Translations under genes and position numbers: made by a program
Assembly (NCBI GenBank): GCA_019426215.1
Contig: CM033397.1
Coordinates: forward strand, 30,630,480 to 30,694,479
From: Buddleja alternifolia
Lineage: Eukaryota > Streptophyta > Magnoliopsida > Lamiales > Scrophulariaceae
Reading direction: 5' to 3'
Length of the DNA: 64,000 nt
Part shown: positions 37,103 through 47,835 of the stretch, in pieces
How positions within the stretch are numbered: position 1 is the first letter of the stretch
How the letters are laid out: the number at the start of each line of letters is the position of its first letter
The notes under the pieces: generated by a model
What the model was told of the DNA's origin: nothing
Databases searched by the model: none
The model's input: the letters and a program-made list of their open reading frames with translations, nothing else

Positions 37103-37904
37103 TCGACATGGTAAACAATATCTTTATTGTTCAGAGCAATTTGATCTGTCTTAGGAGCCATGAAGTCGCGAGTTTTGACTTTGAATTCTCATGTGGGTGG
37201 AAGAGATGAGGGGTAGATTCGTGTCCCGCTGGGCGTGCCAAATTTATTTACACAAATTTTCAAATGTCTGCAAAAGATATTATAAGACAAGAAAATAAGT
37301 ATAAACTTAGAACTGAAAATTACAATTTATGAGAAACTTCCGAAAAGAAGATTAATTCCCTGCTTCTTCCTCTCAAAATATGATTCAACGGCTTGAAGTT
37401 TGTTATTGAATCAAAAGTGTGCTTCTCCTTGGATTTGTTGAAGAAGAAACATCAAACACTTTGAGATTAATTGCCTTTGGTGAAGATGTAAACTTTTTTT
37501 TGTTGCCTTTGGAAAAGGTTTTATTGTTGTTGATGAAGATGTACAATCCTCATAATTACAACACTTCGTTGTTGTAGAAGTTTAAGCCTTGGATTTGAAG
37601 GACTTGTTGTAGAAACTTAGGCAAAAATAACTTTTTGGTACTTTATCTTGGCATGTTCGCAATTTTAGTACTTTAATGTGGGGAGGGGGGATTTAGGTAC
37701 AATAACGATACAAAAATTGGCAATTTGAGTACAAATTTGGCTGGAAAATTGAAAATTGACCGGAAATTGTCACATGCTAGGCATGTGACATCAAAATTTG
37801 GGGATTTTTCTCATTTGGAGGGAAAATTGATAATGTGGCATCCAACTAGATAATAAATTGGTGACAAGGCAACCAATTGGACAAAGTGTAAAATTATTGC
37901 TTCA

Positions 37905-37975
37905 AATGAGTTTTGAACCCATGACCTTTGAGCTAAAATTTAGCATTCCCACCACTACACCACATGCTACCTTGT
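37905..37975 (-). other. tRNA-like segment in the left MULE arm
   Basis: On the minus strand, TGGTGTAGTGG (37952-37962) fits the A-box consensus at every position. GTTCAAAAC (37910-37918) fits the B box. ATGGG..CTCAT can pair as a five-base T stem around a seven-base loop. There is no complete cloverleaf, so it is a tRNA-derived remnant rather than a gene. Confidence 0.5.
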
Positions 37976-38684
37976 GTATTTATTTACATTCATTTATCTG
38001 ATATTCTTCTCTAAAGTAATTTTCTTTTTAACATAAAAACATTTGTTAAAAATATTTTAATAAAATATATCTATATTAGAAATACATATAAAGATTTAAA
38101 AAATATATATATTTAAGCATTTAATGAGTTTCACAAAAAAAATTATTTATATTAATTATTAATACTAATACATTTACATTAATTATTAATAATAATATAT
38201 TTTACTTGATAAATTACTATATAATTGAATATTCTAATATATAATTTGTCTAAATTATTTTTTCAGTTATATATTTTTTACCAAAAATTTTGTTTTCCAT
38301 AAATCTATTTTTATCAATAATTTATCAAATATTTTTCAATATTAATTGTATATTTTAGTCAATAAGTTATCATATAATTAAAATAGTTTTTCCATGAAAA
38401 TTTTAATTATATATGTCAAATATATAATTACATAATTATTCACATAGATTATAAATAATTATTATATATTCGACATATATAGTTAATTATTGATATTAAT
38501 ATTCGATATATATAAATATATATATGTCGAATATATAATTAGTTTATCTATGATTTATTATAAAATATGCAATTATATTAAATATAATTTATGTAAATAA
38601 TTACAATTAGTTTGTTCATATATTTGTATGTCATAAATAAAAATGCTTATAAGTAACTAAACAGAAGATAAATAAGTAAACATG

Positions 38685-38755
38685 TGTGTTATGGTGGAGT
38701 GGTGGGAGTGCAAGTTTTTATTCCCAAGGTCATGGATTTCAAATCCCATTGATAG
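38685..38755 (+). other. tRNA-like segment in the right MULE arm
   Basis: The mirror copy of the left-arm segment: TGGTGGAGTGG at 38692-38702 (A box) and GATTTCAAATC at 38735-38745 (B box with one change). Both copies point outward toward the transposon ends. Confidence 0.45.
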
Positions 38756-39604
38756 CAAAAGATTTTAATATTTTTTCATTTGGCCACCATGTCACCAACC
38801 CATTATACACTTGGCGCCACATCATCAATTTTCCCTCCAATTTTGTAAAATCCCCAATTTTGACATTTTCCGGCAGCCACGTCAGCAATTTCCGGCAATT
38901 TGTACTCAAATTCCCAATTTCTGTATCATTATTGTACTTAAATTGCCACCCCCCACAATAAAGTACCAAAATCGCGAACACATCAAGATAAAGTACCAAA
39001 AAGTTATTTTGGCCTAGAAACTTGGAAGAGTTTTGGAGAAGACTTTGATACTTTGGCTATTTCTTCTTCTTCTTCTTCTTCTTCTTCTTCTTGTGTGTAT
39101 GTATGGAATTCCATGACCCCTTATTTATAGGTAAAATAAGTGTATGAGGTAGAAAAGTCCTAGCCTACTTTCATGGATTTAATATTATCCTTTTAAGATA
39201 TTCATAATTTTAAAAGATAATATCAAATCATTATCTTGATTTGATTTGTTGAGAAAATAAATATTAAAATATCAATTAAATATCATGTTTATGTTTGGAA
39301 TTAATTTGATAAATCCCAAGTATAAATAGATAAAAATTAATTAAAACTAATATGTTATTATACATAATTTTAATTGGTTTTTCCAAAATTTCCACGGCAA
39401 CATACATCATTTTGAGACGGATAGAGAACCCTGCCCTTAGATGAAACTTCTAATTAGATTAGCAATTATATGAAACTTCTAATTAGATTCGCAATTGAGT
39501 CTAGCAACATGATTTACTCCAAGTCCAATAAAATTGTTTACATTGAATTTTTCCGTGGTAATGAAGTTTTAGGCAAGTGGTGAAATTGAGCTCTAATAGT
39601 GCTC

Positions 39605-40030
39605 CACCTATGATACATGGATACGGATACGAGGATAAGGATATGATACGATACGGATATAAATACAACAAACATCAAAATTTTAAGATACGATGCGTCG
39701 AGGATACATTTATGTATTTGCATGTATAATATATAAAAATAAATTTGATTCAATAGATTCATTTATAGAATAAAACTTTGTCCAATTCTTTAAATTTCTT
39801 TATTATTTGTTTAATTTTTAACAAAATATCAATATTATCTCTTTTCTTATTTTAGCCCAAAAATTATTGTATAATTTCAAAAATATACTGTCTCTGGTAT
39901 CCTAAGCGTGCTGGATACTTCAAATTTTATAATGGATACGGTATCCAAAAAAAATTTATTTTTATTTCCGAACACTTCAAACACGTTATCTGAGAATATT
40001 AGTAACGAATACATGTACGATATTGTATCA
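39605..40030. repeat. Dispersed GGATACG repeat, second copy
   Basis: Matches the core of 11328-11968 in order: TGATACATGGATACGGATAC, GCATGTATAATATATAAAAA, then GGATACGGTATCC. The inverted flanks seen in the first copy are absent here. Confidence 0.6.
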
Positions 40031-40499
40031 AATTATTTTAAGAAGTATATGTGCATCGTACAGCTCCACAAATTCGAGGTAGAGAAATCGTTAATGAAAA
40101 ATAAAACATATCCATTTTGTATCACATTTAAAGAATCCTCAAATGGGGCCAATAAAACAATCAATTTTGAGTTACTCTCGACCATTGGTGTTAGTTTTAT
40201 TAATGGATCTTTGTCGTATAACCATTCATATCTCGGTATAATTAAGTATTATTTCATTACTCCAAAAAACAGAACAACGAACAAAAAAATGTGATACATC
40301 TTAGTACTAACCCAACAAAGATTTTGGTCTGATAACAACCCATTTGCAGGCCAACATGGATTATCTTGAGCAATGGGTCATGAGACTACAAAAGACGAAT
40401 TCATAGGCTGAATTCCTTAATTAAACCAATCTAAACCAATGACTTTTTTTTTTTTAATCAATGATACTATTAATATTAAGAATGCAAAGACGCAATGTC

Positions 40500-40700
40500 T
40501 AACAAAAGCGATTCCTTGATATTTTTCGCCAGCCATATCAGTAATTTGCAATAATTTTTGCGGCCATTTTAGCAATTCTAGGCGAAGTGTACTGAAATTC
40601 CGAATTTTTTGATAAATGATGTACACAAATTGCTACCCCCATATTAATATATAAAAAAACGTGCAGGCCGCATTAATGTACCAAAATTGCAATTTTCCCT
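40500..40700. repeat. Fragment related to the MULE arm
   Basis: Contains decayed versions of MULE-arm phrases (TACTGAAATTCCGAATTTTT, TACACAAATTGCTACCCCC, TGTACCAAAATTGC). No ends were recognised. Confidence 0.35.
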
Positions 40701-40879
40701 TAATGTCGAAATTATTTTCTTTAATGAATGCATGGAATTTACCCTTTTTCCAGTATTTGTGGGTTCAAGTGTACGTTTTTCTTTGGTAAAATGATAACCA
40801 TTTTTTTTTTTTAAGTTTTTGAAGATTTCATAGCCTGAAGTTTGAAAAAAAAAATATCGAGAACTTTGAGTCGTAATAT

Positions 40880-41335
40880 TGTTGTCCTCTGACAGAGGTG
40901 GGAGAGGAAGAACATGCTCTTGTCCCAACTTTGCAGACTGAACAATAAGATGAGCAACGAAATTAGCTAAACGATTAACTAAAACAAAAGAAATAAACAA
41001 GAAATGATGAAAAGAGGTTTGATTTGTTGAATAAGCCCTCCGAGAGACGAGAGATCCTCATCTGGCGATAGTAACCTATTAATAATAGATGAGCAGTCTC
41101 CATCCAACACCACATTCCGCCAACCTTCACGAACAACCAATTCAACTGCCTTCTTGCTATATATAAGCTCTGCATGCTCAACTCCCATACAAAAGTTGTA
41201 ACGCCTTCAACTCCAAGCGAGACAGATACGCTGCCGATCCCTCCCAATTGCTCTCGTTCCTATTTCAACATTATTCAAGAAGGTTGAGCCATCAAAATTC
41301 ACTTTTAACACGACCATTTGGTGAAGCTAACCATT
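40880..41335 (-). pseudogene. Broken RNase H domain (RVT_3) of a LINE-like element
   Basis: Pieces of one RNase H domain follow each other in different frames: VKVNFDGSTF (about 41300), HAELIYSKKAVELVVREGW with VVLDGDCSSII (41070-41190), then VNRLANFVAHLIVQSAKL (about 40930-40985). At least two frame changes and a stop separate them, so it is not functional. It differs from the LINE tail at 27690-28087, so it belongs to another family. Confidence 0.7.
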
Positions 41336-41497
41336 TCATCTTCTTGACGAGGGGCTACTATGATTAAAAGGTTTAAGACCGAAAATTACTAAAGTATTGA
41401 TCTAGCTCGGATTTTATCCTATACTATCTCAGTCAAGATGACCTCGAATACGGACCAACGAATATACTCTCAAAGATTATAGACTGCACTTGAACAC

Positions 41498-41649
41498 CGG
41501 AGCGGATCTTCTATCCCACAATGGTGTCACATCATTGTGGAATTGACAAGTGTCCATTTAAAAAAAACTGCCAATAATAATTCAAATTAAATGGACACTT
41601 GTCAATCCCACAATGATGTGACACCATTGTGGGATAGAAGATCCGTTCC
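41498..41649. mobile_element. Foldback MITE in one LTR, 10-bp target duplication
   Basis: Nearly the whole 152 bp is an inverted repeat: GGATCTTCTATCCCACAATG and TGGTGTCACATCATTGTGG in the left arm are mirrored on the right, around a short AT loop. The decamer ACTTGAACAC is at 41488-41497 and 41650-41659. The sister LTR has the empty site (ACTCGAACAC, near 44218-44227). Confidence 0.9.
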
Positions 41650-42322
41650 ACTTGAACACTATCGAGTTGCCTACGTACCTTTAAAGGATCAAGTCTAAAC
41701 GTAGTTCAAATAATACGGTTATAATATCTATGACTCGTATTATGAAGATATCTAATATTTATATTATAGGATCGTACTCTCAAGTCTACGAATCACCCAA
41801 GCCATACGATGTGTATTTCGTAGTAGTAATTGCTCAGATCTCTCTCCTTGAATCTTCATAAATAGAGGTATTTATAGGAATTCCACTCTGTACTGTAGAG
41901 TGAATGACAGATGGGACTTATCTCCCTTGGATACTTTACACGTGTGTTTGACGGAGGGTGACAATCAGTCACTATAGGGTCGGGTCATGGGTTGACCCTA
42001 CCCGGTTTATTAAAAACACGCGGATTTTGGAGCGCCACGTACATTGTTGCAATATATATATATATATATATATATATCTGCCTCGTATCCTCTTATACGA
42101 AGTCACTAGAGCAGTTCTACGATATGCGTTATACAAAGTGATAAAAGAACAACTCATTATTTTGGTATATCATTAGTCCCCCACTTCGGTAGCAATGAAG
42201 AAACCAATTTTAATTAGTTGATTGATGAAGTAGATAAATAAAGCTTTTTAATGCATTTAATTCTCTTTATCATAACTATTCTACTGTTATATGTAATCAT
42301 TACTCTGCAGCCATTTACGTCA

Positions 42323-43820
42323 TTAATTCTGACACGCCGTTTTCCTCTTATTTCTTTTCCTCGCATTAGACGAATCTCCTCCAGCTGGTCCCCCCCGCGA
42401 TAGTATGTATCTCTGCCCTGGCCACATTGGCTGGTTCCTTTTGTCGATCTTCACGATGGGTGTCATTCCCTCTCCTATCATCATTTCGTCGATAATTATC
42501 GTTTCGACGATATTCATCATTTCGAGGCCTATCGTAATGACGATTGCCATAGCCTCGATTGTCATGATACCAATTATCGTTCCCTCGATATTGAGATCGA
42601 TCTGGTGACCTACTCCGTGATCGTTTTACTGCTTTATTGCGGTTGGCCTCGAGGGCTCTTACTTCCGCAAGGGTACGATCAATAAATTCATTCAAGACAC
42701 CATCTTTTATCAAGTGTTCGAGTTCATCCTTCAGCTGATAGCAATCTTCTGTATCGTGACTTTTGTCCTTGTGAAACTGGCAATGGTGCCAATATGGTAT
42801 CTAACCCTAATGTCGAAAATATTTGTTTGGATTTGCTCTTGACCGCGATTTCATCGGTTTTGGCCGTTGAATTGCATTCAGGTGCTGCACTGCCATCAAT
42901 ACTATTCCTCTTGAAGTATTCAAGGGAGTGTAATGTTCATATTTTGCGTATCAACGGGGTCATTCATGGTTCTTTTCCGACCTCAACCTTTCTTGTCGAT
43001 CGCTATTTTCTTTTCGATCTCTTCGATTGTTTGTGGGCTTAAGAGCCTCAAAATCTTTTGATAGATTCATTTCTTCCTCATTGATGCACTGTTCTTTGAG
43101 TTGCATCAATTCTTCCTGATCCTTCGGTGCACGTTGAGCCAGAGCAGACGCCAATGTACCTTTTTTCAATGCCAACAAAAGAAAAGTTACAACAAGCTCA
43201 TGAGTTAATTCAGGTATTTCTAAAACTTCCTGATTAAATCGATGTACAAACTTCCTCAAGCTATCATTAGGACCCTGCTTGAACCCTAGCATAGAAGATA
43301 CAAACTTCTTGGGTCTCTTATTGGCCACAAAATGATTATCAAATCTCTTAAGCAGCTGCTCATAAGACACTATTGAACCAGGTTGCTGATTAGTAAACCA
43401 GTCTTGAGCCTGACCAACTAGTGTCGTCACAAAGACCCTTGCATTGATCACCTTCAACTGGTGATATAACGACATCAATAGTTCAAGCGTCGTCAAATGT
43501 GGCCCCGGAGCACCTGTTCCGTCGTAAGTAGGCAAAAAAGGGGCTTTGAACGAACTTGGAGGTTACTCAAACATTATACTCTCCCAAAATGGTGAATTCC
43601 CAGCCATCAAAGCTGAAACTAACCTACTCTTCGACCGAGGAACCTCTGGTTTACGGCTTACCCTATCTAGTTTCTCATACATATCCTCAATCTCCGCTCT
43701 CGACAAGGCTAGTTTGTCTTTTTCTTCATGTATTGGCTGCTTCCCTCGTCGAACTTCCGACCGTGCATCTGCCCTACTATCAACCTCCTTATCAGACTGC
43801 TCTCCTGCCACTTCCCCCTT
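42323..43820 (-). pseudogene. Ty3/gypsy-type gag, three frame segments
   Basis: The N-terminal charged segment (43563-43811) is followed, after a frame change, by a recognisable Retrotrans_gag domain (42960-43535), with VFVTTLVGQAQDWF, YEQLLKRFDNHF, SLRKFVHRFNQEV and LTHELVVTFLLLALK. A further frame change leads to a C-terminal Arg/Asn/Tyr/Asp-rich tail (42366-42713). No zinc knuckle, protease, RT or integrase could be found. Either the frames reflect decay of an old copy or I have missed small sequence errors. Confidence 0.8.
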
Positions 43821-44619
43821 CTTCTTAGGCTCTTGATTTCCCTCATGTCCTTGAAATAACCTCTAGGGCGCCAAAGGTATGACAGGCATCCTCTGAATGT
43901 TTGGAGTCACCGGTTCCGAAGCAATGAGGCGGTTTAGTACTTCATCTACCCTCTCCTCTATCAGTTTATCTAATTCTCCCATCATTAGGATCTCCATCAT
44001 TCCTCACCGGTGCAGCAGGTACTGAATCCTCAATACGAACATGTTTTTAATTCCCTCTGGTTATCTCCCTCCATCCCTGTTGTTGATTCTAGCGACCCTC
44101 GAGTAGATTCCCACAGACGGTGCCAACTGATCTAGCTTAGATTTTATTCTATACTATCCCAGTCAAGATGACCTCGAATACGGACCAACGAATATACTCT
44201 TAAAGATTATAGACTGCACTCGAACACTATCGAGTTGCCTACGTACTTTTAAAGGATCAAGTTTAAACGTAGTTCAAATAATGCGGTTATAATATCTATG
44301 ACTCGTATTACGAAGATATCTAATATTTATATTATAGGATCGTACTCTCAAGTTTACGAATCACCCAAGCCATATGATGTGTATTTCGTAATATTAATTG
44401 CTTAGATCTCTCTCCTTGAATCTTCATAAATGGATGTATTTACAGGAATTCCACTATGTACTGTAGAGTGAATGACGGATGAGACTTATCTCCCTTGAAT
44501 ACTTTACACGTGTGTTTGACGGAGGGTGTGATGATCAGTCACTATAGGGTCGGGTCATGGGTCGACCCTACCTGGTTTATTAAAAACACACGGATCTTGG
44601 AGCGCCACGTACACTGTTG

Positions 44620-44655
<36 letters not shown>

Positions 44656-44753
44656 GCCTCGTATCCTCATATACGACGTCACTAGAGGAGTTCTATGATA
44701 TGCGTTATACGAAGTGATAAATGAACAACTCATTATTTTGGTATATCAAGTAT

Positions 44754-44880
44754 GATCTTTATTCTTATCATAAAAAAAAAGTATGATCTTTATTTATTTT
44801 ATTAGTCAGATTATAAAAATAAATAAAGATCATACTTTAGTAATTTTATTAGTCCACTATAGATTAATCACAAGCATTAG
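44754..44880. repeat. Inverted repeat next to the TR-GAG element
   Basis: AGTATGATCTTTATTTATTT (about 44780-44799) pairs with AAATAAATAAAGATCATACT (about 44818-44837) across a short loop. A third partial copy lies at 44749-44762. Confidence 0.6.
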
Positions 44881-45055
44881 TACTTAAAAGGTTTGATGAT
44901 AAAAAAAAAGTACTAAAAAGGTTTATTATTGTAATATTCATGATTCAATATTTATGATATAATGCAATCGACGACCAACTCCAAACAATAATCTAGTTAA
45001 AGGTGCCTCTCCTAGTGCCCTCATACGAGATATCTTATATGTACAATTAAATATT

Positions 45056-45207
45056 GCATCATGATATGGTCCAGTCAAATAAGATTGTTTATATTGAAAT
45101 TTTGTTGTGGTCAATGAGTCTTTAGTCCAGTGCATCATGATATGGTCCAGTCAAATAAGATTGTTTATATTGAAATTTTGTTGTGGTCAATGAGTCTTTA
45201 GTCCAGT
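45056..45207. repeat. Perfect tandem duplication, 76-bp unit
   Basis: The unit beginning GCATCATGATATGGTCCAGT occurs at 45056-45131 and 45132-45207 without visible difference. Confidence 0.9.
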
Positions 45208-46625
45208 AGTAAGATTGAGCCACTAATAACACTTCACAAAGTCGAGGTTTTCAGCTTCAATTACCCTCCACATTTATGTGGACCTTATTATTGAATCTTT
45301 TGATGAGATTTGTGGAGACAAAATATAAGGATCAAGTAGTTGAGAAAGGATTTAGATTGGGTTGTCCAAAGGCTCATCGACATTCCCTAATCCATGTAGC
45401 GAAGTTCAACGGTCCACACAATAGAGTTCACCAATCGAACACTATGATGATGGCATGATAGTGTACTTACCACAACAATGTACCTCTATCGACACATTGA
45501 CTATGTTTGGCATGTTCTTTCTAAAGTTGACCGCTTTTATGATTCTTGTTCACCAACTTTGTTAAATATCTTGAGTAAAAATAATTTTTCTTATTGGAAT
45601 TAATACAAGAGGCACCTCAAGTCCTATATAATAAAAAGTATCAATACAAACATCTTACAATCAAATCAAATATTCGAAGAACATTTACATAGTCAAATCC
45701 ATATATGAGCCATATTCACATGATCAACAGATCGTGGAAAAATATATGACAATTATTCTTATGATTTTTAAGGATCATATGGATCCTTAACAAAAGTTTT
45801 GTGGCTATAAATATAATTCATCTTATAACATGTATGTGGTCAACGCGTATATTATCTGTTAAACTAAATTATGTGTTGTTTATTTGCGTTATTTTTTACC
45901 TTTAGAACTTCTTTCTTGATCAAATCTTATCCTTTAGATTACCGTTGATATAATGATGTAAAGATTTTTACATTTACTCCGAAAAAGAGAGAGAAAAAAA
46001 TAGAAGAAAATTTTTTTGTGATACCTCTTTTCCTCGGTATTAATTAAGATAGAAGCTAAGTTTCATTTTGAACTCTTATTTTTCTCTTGATTGTGGCAAA
46101 ATATTTTGATGACCCAACTATACAAAGATTCTCATATTGTAACAACCCATTTTGCAGCCCAACATGGATTAATCCCTTGAGCATTGGGTCATGAAGCTAC
46201 AACTGATAAGTTTAATCCCCCAATTCCCTTAAACCCATATAATTAATCATATAAACAAGATAATAACAAAAATTAAAGATTTGATTATATTTTATACCTT
46301 TTACTTTTCTCTTTTCAACTAAACTTTGAACGGAAATAGCGGACTTGTTTGGCAGCAATTATACCTTCTACTTTAATGCAAGGTCACTGTTGGCTGTTGC
46401 TAACAATTATAGATTTTAAGATAACGATAAATATTCAGCCCTACGAGTTCGATTCCCATGAAGACCAATTGTTGGAGCACGATACTTTTTCTATGTGCTA
46501 ACAATGGCCCTTGTGACAGCTACTGAGAAGGGAATTGTTGGGCATGTGTGTGACAACATTTGCCTTCGTAATATCATTACATTTGAAACATCATCATTTA
46601 GGTGGTTGTGCATTTTAAAATTTTT
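45208..46625. other. Intergenic DNA, nothing recognised
   Basis: Non-coding. Around 46430-46480 a phrase similar to a B box occurs without an A box. Confidence 0.4.
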
Positions 46626-46640
46626 GAATTGCACCATAGC

Positions 46641-47152
46641 CTAGCCATCATTTTTCTTCTCTTTTTCTCTGCCGACGATGGTTTTGTAAAGCAGTCGTCT
46701 CTTTCACTACTGTTGTCACTACCATCGTAGGCGAGTTGTGTTGAAGCACCCTATTCAAATTGTATATCCTAACTTCAAATCTGACTGAACGGTGATGAAT
46801 CTAACAAGACAGAGACAGATCTGATGATATGATGATGGGTGATTCATAAGATTTTATATAGTTTTTTAGATAGTTATTTTGTTCTCTTTCTCTCGTATGA
46901 GAATTTGTTTTCTCTCTCTCGAATGAGAGTTTCATTTCCCTTGAATAAGAGTGTGATCTTTTGCACAAAAGTATTTTTGTGCTCGTTTATTAGTTCTTAA
47001 GATTTGATAACTTGAAAAACTTGATATTTGGTGCTTCAATTGTTGGTTATTACATCATTAGAGACAGTCTCAATTTTATTATTTTTAATGTTGTAAACTG
47101 TTTTATTGGATGAAATAAAGTCACACTTTCTCCTTAAAAGAAAAAAAAAAAA
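46641..47152 (+). mobile_element. Poly(A) retroposon, copy 1, with 15-bp target duplication
   Basis: A 512-bp unit starts CTAGCCATCATTTTTC, has a CT-rich head, internal AGATCTGA-type repeats and TCGAATGAGAGTTTC, and ends in an A-rich tail (about 47135-47152). The 15-mer GAATTGCACCATAGC flanks it at 46626-46640 and 47153-47167. No ORF or tRNA boxes. A second copy at 51371-52561 starts at the equivalent base, so the 5' end is probably defined rather than a random truncation. Confidence 0.75.
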
Positions 47153-47167
47153 GAATTGCACCATAGC

Positions 47168-47796
47168 TTTTAGTACAACCAAATAAACTAAACTAAAGTG
47201 CATTTGGAGAGATTTCTTTCTCTCCAATTTTACTCGTTTACCAACTATTTTCTAAAACTAGTGATTTTTTATACATCTATTTTACATTTCCTTGTACCCG
47301 TTTTTTATTTAAACCAAACATAGTATCGAGTTATCCCATCATTTACGCCCCGATGACATCATTGCACAAAATAAGGAAAGAATATATAAATTAATTATTT
47401 GACCCATGAGAAAGGATATTTTACAACAGATCGTTTATTAAAACTGGTCTATGATATACTCTCAAATAAGATTAAGTGGGGTGATTTGTAGCACCAGGTC
47501 GTACCGTTGGATTAGAGTTGTCAATTTATAACACCCTTTTTATAGATGTATACTATAATAATTAGAATATTAAGGTGCATAATTAAGATTAGTTCTTTAC
47601 TTCTTTTAATTCACACTTCAAATGTTGTGTCAACTCATGTACACAAAACTATATAAACGTAAATTGGAACTTGGAACTAGATAATCTATAAACAATCGGC
47701 GTGGTTTTTCCATTTCTTATATATCCCAAATTATATTTTCTTTTTGTTTGTTGACCATTACGCGCATTTCTCAACGTCAAGCACCATAAATCAAAT

Positions 47797-47835
<39 letters not shown>

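Larger units (their letters stand above)
37619..39015. mobile_element. Non-autonomous MULE with long TIRs that contain tRNA-like boxes
   Basis: The ends AGGCAAAAATAACTTTTTGG and, from the right, AGGCCAAAATAACTTTTTGG begin inverted repeats of roughly 350 bp. The flanking AGAAACTT (37611-37618, 39016-39023; nine bases TAGAAACTT if one terminal base is counted) fits Mutator-type duplication. The left copy of the host LTR shows the empty site GTAGAAACTTGGAAA. The middle (about 38000-38650) is extremely AT-rich. No transposase. Each arm has a pol III-like A box and B box (see separate entries). Confidence 0.8.
35456..39402 (-). mobile_element. Non-coding LTR retrotransposon (LARD-like) carrying a MULE and a MITE
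   Basis: Two LTRs of about 780 bp of own sequence lie in direct orientation: right (5' on this strand) about 37241-39402 and left about 35456-36234. Both read CAAATGTCTGCAAAAGATAT near one end and TTTTCCAAAATTTCCACG at the other, with TGTTGMCGTGG as LTR start on the minus strand. The purine tract AAAGTGGGGGCATC precedes the left LTR. TTGGCACGCCCAGCGGGAC, a primer-site-like sequence, follows the right LTR. The core of about 1 kb contains no gag or pol but holds a degenerate tandem array. The right LTR is split by the MULE at 37619-39015, and the core by the MITE at 36918-37102. LTR inner edges are uncertain by a few bases. Confidence 0.75.
41398..44748 (-). mobile_element. Complete gag-only LTR retrotransposon (TR-GAG-like) with AGTAT target duplication
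   Basis: The LTRs are 44128-44748 (5' on this strand, 621 bp) and 41398-42172 (3', enlarged by a MITE). Both run TGATATACC to TAGATCA on the minus strand. The 5' LTR is followed by TTGGCACCGTCTGTGGGAA, a common plant Ty3/gypsy primer-site type. The 3' LTR is preceded by GAAGTGGGGGACTAA. The pentamer AGTAT flanks both ends (41393-41397, 44749-44753). The 1.95-kb core encodes only gag remnants. This structure fits the TR-GAG class of non-autonomous elements. Confidence 0.85.

Noticed and set aside
39908..40294. 128-codon plus-strand ORF
   Set aside because: Its first third is the dispersed GGATACG repeat, and the remainder has no domain, intron signals or coding composition; probably chance.
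46420..46500. tRNA-like GAGTTCGATTCCCATG
   Set aside because: Isolated B-box resemblance without A box or foldable arms.
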